This document shows positions 59,807 through 64,000 of a stretch of 64,000 nucleotides of DNA, piece by piece (position 1 is the first letter of the stretch; every line of letters begins with the position of its first letter). The stretch spans positions 124,001 to 188,000 of the forward strand of contig NC_013924.1 of the NCBI RefSeq assembly GCF_000025625.1, read 5' to 3'. This DNA is from Natrialba magadii ATCC 43099 (GTDB lineage: Archaea; Halobacteriota; Halobacteria; Halobacteriales; Natrialbaceae). Both the position numbers and the translations under genes were made by a program. The notes below the pieces were generated by a model. That model was given only the letters and a program-made list of their open reading frames with translations, was not told the DNA's origin and searched no databases.

Positions 59807-61057
59807 TCACAGCTTGGTTGTTTGTTTCTCCGCATTGAGTTCTGACTCCAGGAATCCGACGATCAATTTGCCCGCTCGCCTGGCACCGATCACATTGCGA
59901 GCGAACGGGCCGAGGACTTGCTGTGCAGCGACACCCGAAACCGCAATCCGCGAGGGTGTCCCGTCCTGACGCATCCACCGGAGCGTGTCGTCGTCCAGGA
60001 CGGGCGCCCCCCGGTAGCCCGTCTGCAGCGTCGGTTGCTTGCGCAGGTGGTGAAACAACGAACCGTCGTACGGCGATCCGAACCCCGTCGCACAGATCAG
60101 GTTGTCGAGACAGAACGCGCTGTCATCCCGGCAGGTGACGACGACCGTTCCGCCGGCTTCGGTCGCGACCGCGATCTCAGATCGTTCGAGTTCGATCCAC
60201 CTCCGCTCGAGCGCTCGCTGTACTCGACGAAATACGTATGGAGGCATCGTCCCATCGTATCGGACGTCCGAAACCAGTTCCTCGCGAGCACGTGATCCGG
60301 GAGGATGACCGTGAAGGGCCTCGATACCGCCCGAGAAATGCATCCAGTCAGTGCTCGCCTCGAGTGTCTCGACGCGAAACGGGCTTCGAGCGAACAACAC
60401 CACGTCGCGGCCCGGCTGGGCAAGCGTCGTTGCGAGTTGTGCCGCGGTAATCCCGCCGCCAACGATTCCGACGGTCGACATCTCCTCAATCGCATCGGGA
60501 TCGAATCCAGGATCCCAGACGTGTGTCACTGGTTCCGTCGAGGCCAGGTCTGTAGCCCACTCTGGGTAGGTAAACGAGCGACCGTGTCCGACAGCGAGGA
60601 GACACCACTGAGAGTTGATGTGCCCGCGATTCGTCTCGATCTCGACGCCATCCCGCCGATCGGTGATGTCCGTGACCCGGGCATCAAATCGAATCGACTC
60701 AAGGTCGTGCTGATCGCAGAGCCACGCAGCGTGGTCGAAAAACAGCGACACAGTCGGCCGATCCGCGCCGACCGTGCTCGATACGAGTTCGTCCTCGCGA
60801 CTCTGCGCTCGAGCGAAGTCTCTGAGGGAGAACGGATCGGTATCGACGTGATGGACAAATGGTGATCGAAACTCGACCATCCCACACTGGCGGCACTTTC
60901 GACGAAACGACTCGAGAAGACCTGCGGGGTCGATGACACACAACTCGCACGGGTCGACCAGCTCCGCTTGCAACAGCCGAACGGCAAGGTGAACCCCGTG
61001 GACACCGCCACCAACGATCGTGACAACCGGTTCAGGGTCTGTCTCGGTCCGTATCAT
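59807..61057 (-). CDS. FAD/NAD(P)-binding oxidoreductase with two CxxC pairs
   Basis: A 416-residue flavoprotein. FAD motif TIVGGGVHGVHLAVRLL (residues 13-29), second motif VGIVGGGITAAQLATTL, and the LICATGFGSPYDGS block. Immediately after the FAD strand it has CELC (C37, C40) and CRQC (C55, C58), a possible four-cysteine metal site, which its paralog at 58452-59720 has half lost. It lies 68 bases downstream of the P-loop ATPase gene and is probably in its operon. The general fold is that of flavin monooxygenases or ferredoxin-NADP reductase-like enzymes. Substrate unknown. Confidence 0.85.
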   Translation of the reverse strand: MIRTETDPEPVVTIVGGGVHGVHLAVRLLQAELVDPCELCVIDPAGLLESFRRKCRQCGMVEFRSPFVHHVDTDPFSLRDFARAQSREDELVSSTVGADRPTVSLFFDHAAWLCDQHDLESIRFDARVTDITDRRDGVEIETNRGHINSQWCLLAVGHGRSFTYPEWATDLASTEPVTHVWDPGFDPDAIEEMSTVGIVGGGITAAQLATTLAQPGRDVVLFARSPFRVETLEASTDWMHFSGGIEALHGHPPGSRAREELVSDVRYDGTMPPYVFRRVQRALERRWIELERSEIAVATEAGGTVVVTCRDDSAFCLDNLICATGFGSPYDGSLFHHLRKQPTLQTGYRGAPVLDDDTLRWMRQDGTPSRIAVSGVAAQQVLGPFARNVIGARRAGKLIVGFLESELNAEKQTTKL

Positions 61058-61125
61058 CGTCTTCCGGTTGCCAACCGACGAAAGCGCTGTACTCGACTCG
61101 AGGCGACACGAACGTCAGCTCCCAT

Positions 61126-61869
61126 TCAATCCAGTCGGTGGCGCGCCAGCACGTGTCCGGTATGACACCGGCAGTTGCACTCGAAATAGGCCGCACTGTA
61201 CCCGGCCGCTTCGAAGGTGTTGATGAGCGGATCGGCGTCGGCTCGCTCCTCGACCTCGACGTTGACGATCGACCGTTCGCCGCAGTCGAGCGCCTCGAGC
61301 GCGCACTCTGTGTCCTGTCGTTCGGACTGAAGGGCCTCGATGAGTATTGCCTCGACTGTCCACTCCGGAAGTTCCGGCACTCGAGAGTCGTCGATCGCCG
61401 ACGAAATCGCCTCGTCGTCGTAAACGTACTCCGCGAGAGCCGGTCCGTCGAACGTTCGAAGTTGAGTTCTCGCCGACTCGTGAAAGCGATTGACCACGAG
61501 GAAACAGTCGACGTCGTGTTGTCTGGCGCGGCGCTCGTAGGTCACGACGCGCTCGAGCGTCGCAGGCGTTGCGACGATGAACACGGTATCCACCTGTTCC
61601 GCTCGCGCTTCGATTGCCTCCGGATTCGGCGGACAATCTTCGACCGCCCACTCAATTCCGAGTCCATCGTCGGTACTCGCCGCATCGTCGGTCACCAGCT
61701 GCGTTGCCTCACCGATCACCCGAACGTCCGTTCGCTCGGTCAGGCGACTTGCGACGAGCGCAGCGACCGTCGTTTTGCCGACACCACGGTCGCCGACGAA
61801 CGCGATGTGACGTGTCTCAGGGCCACACTCGTTCTCGATCGCCCCGGTCTCGGTTGGCTTCGTCGACAC
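61126..61869 (-). CDS. P-loop ATPase/GTPase with cysteine-rich tail (CooC/MinD-like)
   Basis: A 247-residue protein. Walker A GDRGVGKTTVAALVASRL lies at about residues 25-42, a Walker-B-like strand is VDTVFIVATPATLERVVTYE, and VVNRFHES sits where NKxD-type motifs occur. Cysteines cluster at the C-terminus (ECNCRCHTGH), with further ones in NECGPE, EDCPPN and DCGE. The fold suggests a metal-insertion or cofactor-carrier ATPase. The GTG at 61869 is preferred; a TTG at 61881 is possible. A TTAGTAT-like box lies about 25 bases upstream. First gene before the FAD protein at 59807. Confidence 0.78.
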   Translation of the reverse strand: MSTKPTETGAIENECGPETRHIAFVGDRGVGKTTVAALVASRLTERTDVRVIGEATQLVTDDAASTDDGLGIEWAVEDCPPNPEAIEARAEQVDTVFIVATPATLERVVTYERRARQHDVDCFLVVNRFHESARTQLRTFDGPALAEYVYDDEAISSAIDDSRVPELPEWTVEAILIEALQSERQDTECALEALDCGERSIVNVEVEERADADPLINTFEAAGYSAAYFECNCRCHTGHVLARHRLD

Positions 61870-62332
61870 AGTTGTTATCAATTATACGTCCCATACTAAT
61901 CAAGATTATCATTCTGTGGCTCAAAGTTAGTAACCCGCCACGAAATACGTAGCGAGTTGAGCACCACTCGAGTTCGGATGCTGCGACCATCGCTGGGCCA
62001 TGAACGACCCTGCGGCCTCAACGACTGAAACGCCAGCAGACTCGCGAATGGAGCCGAGGTCCTCGCTCCATGCGTTCGTTCGTCGACGCGGCAGCGTCGA
62101 AGTCTGTACCCGCTATGCAGCCACATATACCGATTGTATCTACCCACACGCGTTTCCTACGTACAACTGCTGTACACCGTCGAATCACAACATCACGATC
62201 TGAGTCGGCACCGTAGCAGTCTCAAAAGGATACATTCGGTACGCACTGACGGTCGGATTCCGCTTGATGCAGCGATGGTTTCCGGTTGTGTGCGCCTTTT
62301 ACGCACCGGTCGTGAAGGCCGCGAACAGCACA
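61870..62332. other. gene-free intergenic region between divergent genes
   Basis: It contains the promoters of the P-loop ATPase (left) and the ABC exporter (right). I see no ORF with coding character, no strong hairpin and no repeat from elsewhere in the window. Confidence 0.5.
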
Positions 62333-64000
62333 ATGGCCGGATCCGATCCTCACGGCAGTTTCGACGATATCCGCGAGGAGATCGACGGCAATCCGATGCT
62401 GATGCTGTTCCAGTACGCAATGCCCTACTGGATCCCATTGAGCATTGGCTTTGTCTCGACGATGATCAACCGCGCCGCGCGGCTGTTCCCGGCGCTGATG
62501 CTCGCGGCTGCGATCGATCTCGTCATCACGCAATCGGGCGGCGTCGATCAGTTACTCGCAGCGACGGGTCTCGTCCCTACCGAACCGATTCCCGCGTCAC
62601 AGACCGGCGAGCGACTCTCCCTGCTGTACTATCTGGGGGCGCTCACGGTCGCAGCCTACATCGTGCAGGCCATCACTCACTACATGTCGCGGTACTTCTT
62701 CCAGACGACGGCCCAGCATATCCAGCACGACCTCAGGCTCGACACGTACGACCACATGCAGCGGCTGTCACTCTCGTTCTTCAACAACCACCAGACCGGC
62801 GGGATGATGGCGATCCTGAACAGCGACGTCAACCGCCTCGAGGAGTTCTTCAACAACGAGATCCGCCAGATCACGGAGGCGGTGATGATCTTCTCGCTGG
62901 TTGGCGGCTACATGCTCTACACGGAGCCGTGGCTCGGCGCGTTGGTATTGTTCCCCGTGCCGATTATCGCTCTTATGACGGCGAAGTTCATCATCTGGAT
63001 CGAGCCAAAGTACAAGCGCATCCGCGAACGCGTCGCGCAACTGAACACGCGGCTGTCGAACAACCTTGGCGGCGCAGCCATCGTGAAGTCCTTCGATCGG
63101 TACGCGGTCGAGAACAGTCGTGTCGCCGAACAGAGCGAGGGATACCGCGACGAGAAGATCAGCGCGATTACGGTCCGAAAGGCGTTTTTCGCGTCGCTTC
63201 GGCTTCTCGTCGGCGTGATGTTCGTCTCGATTCTCGTCGCCGGCGGCTACTCCGTGGTCACCGCCGGCGGGCTGACCGCCGGGACGTTCGTCGTCTTCTT
63301 CATGTACTTGCGGGAACTCGACGGCCCGATGACCCGGATCGGCAAGACCGCGAACAACTACCAGAAAGCCAAATCCAGCGCCGAGCGGGTCTTCGGCATC
63401 CTCGCAACCGACGCCAACGTCCAGTCGCCGTCCGACCCCATCACCCCCGATGCAGTCGAGGGTGAGGTCGCCTTCGAGAACGTCGAATTCAGCTACACCG
63501 AGAACGGCGAACGGATCCTCGACGGGATCGACCTCGAGGTCGAACCAGGCGAGACGGTCGGCTTCGCAGGAACCAGCGGTTCCGGGAAATCGACGCTGCT
63601 AAAATTGGTGCCGCGATTCTACGACGTCGACGAGGACGGTGTCCGTCTCGATACCGACAGCCACACCCGCGCTGACGGCGGTCTCGACGTCGACAGCGAG
63701 GCCAGCGATACTGACTGGGATGGAAGCGGCTGGGCCAAGCCCGATCACAACCGCCCCCGCCGCGACGCATCCGACCATGGTGCAAGCGCGGTGCGAATCG
63801 ACGGCGTCGACGTCCGTGAGTACGACCTCCAGATGCTGCGCGACCGGGTCGGCGTCGTCGAACAGGACCCCTACATGTTCTCCGGAACGATTCGGGAGAA
63901 CATCGCCTACGGCGACGGTGAGCGATTCCGAACAGTGCTTGCGGCTGACGACACCGACGAGGTCCCAGACACTGTCGAGACGGAAATCCGCGAGGCAGCA
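62333..64000 (+). CDS. ABC exporter, fused membrane and ATPase domains (3' end outside window)
   Basis: 556 visible residues of a type IV ABC exporter (MsbA/LmrA-like). The membrane domain (about residues 10-340) includes SRYFFQTTAQHIQHDLRLDT, then YDHMQRLSLSFFNNHQTGGM and NTRLSNNLGGAAIVKSFDRY. The ATPase domain starts at about 380 (VAFENVEFSYTENGERILDG), Walker A is GTSGSGKSTLLKLV, and the Q-loop region is VGVVEQDPYMFSGTIRENIA. Between Walker A and the Q-loop there is an acidic insertion of about 55 residues (RLDTDSHTRADGGLDVDSEA and following), unusual for the family. The frame is open to the window edge. Start ATG at 62333. Substrate unknown. Confidence 0.9.
   Translation, partial: MAGSDPHGSFDDIREEIDGNPMLMLFQYAMPYWIPLSIGFVSTMINRAARLFPALMLAAAIDLVITQSGGVDQLLAATGLVPTEPIPASQTGERLSLLYYLGALTVAAYIVQAITHYMSRYFFQTTAQHIQHDLRLDTYDHMQRLSLSFFNNHQTGGMMAILNSDVNRLEEFFNNEIRQITEAVMIFSLVGGYMLYTEPWLGALVLFPVPIIALMTAKFIIWIEPKYKRIRERVAQLNTRLSNNLGGAAIVKSFDRYAVENSRVAEQSEGYRDEKISAITVRKAFFASLRLLVGVMFVSILVAGGYSVVTAGGLTAGTFVVFFMYLRELDGPMTRIGKTANNYQKAKSSAERVFGILATDANVQSPSDPITPDAVEGEVAFENVEFSYTENGERILDGIDLEVEPGETVGFAGTSGSGKSTLLKLVPRFYDVDEDGVRLDTDSHTRADGGLDVDSEASDTDWDGSGWAKPDHNRPRRDASDHGASAVRIDGVDVREYDLQMLRDRVGVVEQDPYMFSGTIRENIAYGDGERFRTVLAADDTDEVPDTVETEIREAA

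Noticed and set aside
62134-63465. 443-codon plus-strand frame over the start of the ABC exporter
   Set aside because: The frame beginning at 62333 encodes clear exporter motifs through to the window edge. The other is an arginine- and histidine-rich shadow.

Overview
This is haloarchaeal chromosomal DNA, most likely from a Natrialbaceae-like genus, though the genus call is only a guess. The base composition is GC-rich, the proteins are strongly acidic, start codons are often GTG, and many genes have a TATA-like box about 25-33 bases before the start codon, as expected for leaderless archaeal transcripts. The window also holds Bat-type regulators, PAS/GAF histidine kinases, a PGF-CTERM surface protein, IS200/IS605-IS1341 elements and an RtcB RNA ligase. 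I saw no rRNA or CRISPR array and recognised no tRNA.

Layout. 0-3 kb: a small membrane protein, the tRNA methyltransferase TrmO and a carotenoid oxygenase. 3.3-4.9 kb: an IS200/IS605-type element with tnpB. 5-15.7 kb: a 2Fe-2S ferredoxin, a saccharopine-dehydrogenase-like enzyme, an FMN-barrel protein, a winged-helix regulator, an RtcB, an ALDH plus extended-SDR operon, and a serine hydrolase gene split by a 701-bp IS remnant. 16-24 kb: a 1011-residue surface glycoprotein, a degenerate IS6 element, a multi-PAS histidine kinase, and a secreted metallo-beta-lactamase lipoprotein paired with a DUF3006 protein. 24-26 kb: an IS200/IS605 element with both tnpA and tnpB. 26-33 kb: a DrrAB-type ABC exporter, a DUF234 ATPase, a Bat-type regulator divergent from a rhodanese-metallo-beta-lactamase and MFS operon, and a tiny zinc finger. 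33-45 kb: a broken histidine kinase, a lipoprotein, a 982-residue GAF/PAS/Bat sensor-regulator, an IS630 element nested in a MITE, another histidine kinase, and an 872-residue protein made of about 13 tandem UPF0339/DUF1508-like repeats. 45-53 kb: a glutamine-synthetase-family enzyme, a double universal stress protein, another tnpB element and two coupled CPA2 antiporters. 53-56 kb: a membrane-protein pseudogene split by a tnpB element. 56-62 kb: a compact island discussed below. 62.3 kb to the end: an ABC exporter that runs off the window.

The most interesting region is 56.2-61.9 kb. A CobW/G3E GTPase with the GCxCC metal motif heads a tightly overlapping operon. It is followed by a DUF7511-like protein, an unknown 85-residue protein, a stand-alone ribosomal protein S14 paralog that has lost two of its four zinc cysteines, and a degenerate zinc-finger protein that has lost one cysteine. 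Divergently and next door lie two paralogous FAD/NAD(P)-binding proteins. One has two CxxC pairs, and the other has lost the first cysteine of each pair. Beside the cysteine-rich copy is a P-loop ATPase with a cysteine-rich tail. I infer an archaeal zinc-economy (low-zinc) regulon, by analogy with bacterial Zur regulons. This is untested.

The rest of the window shows heavy IS activity. Several insertions can be resolved to the base, with reconstructable empty sites (the IS630 in the MITE, and the IS in the hydrolase gene).
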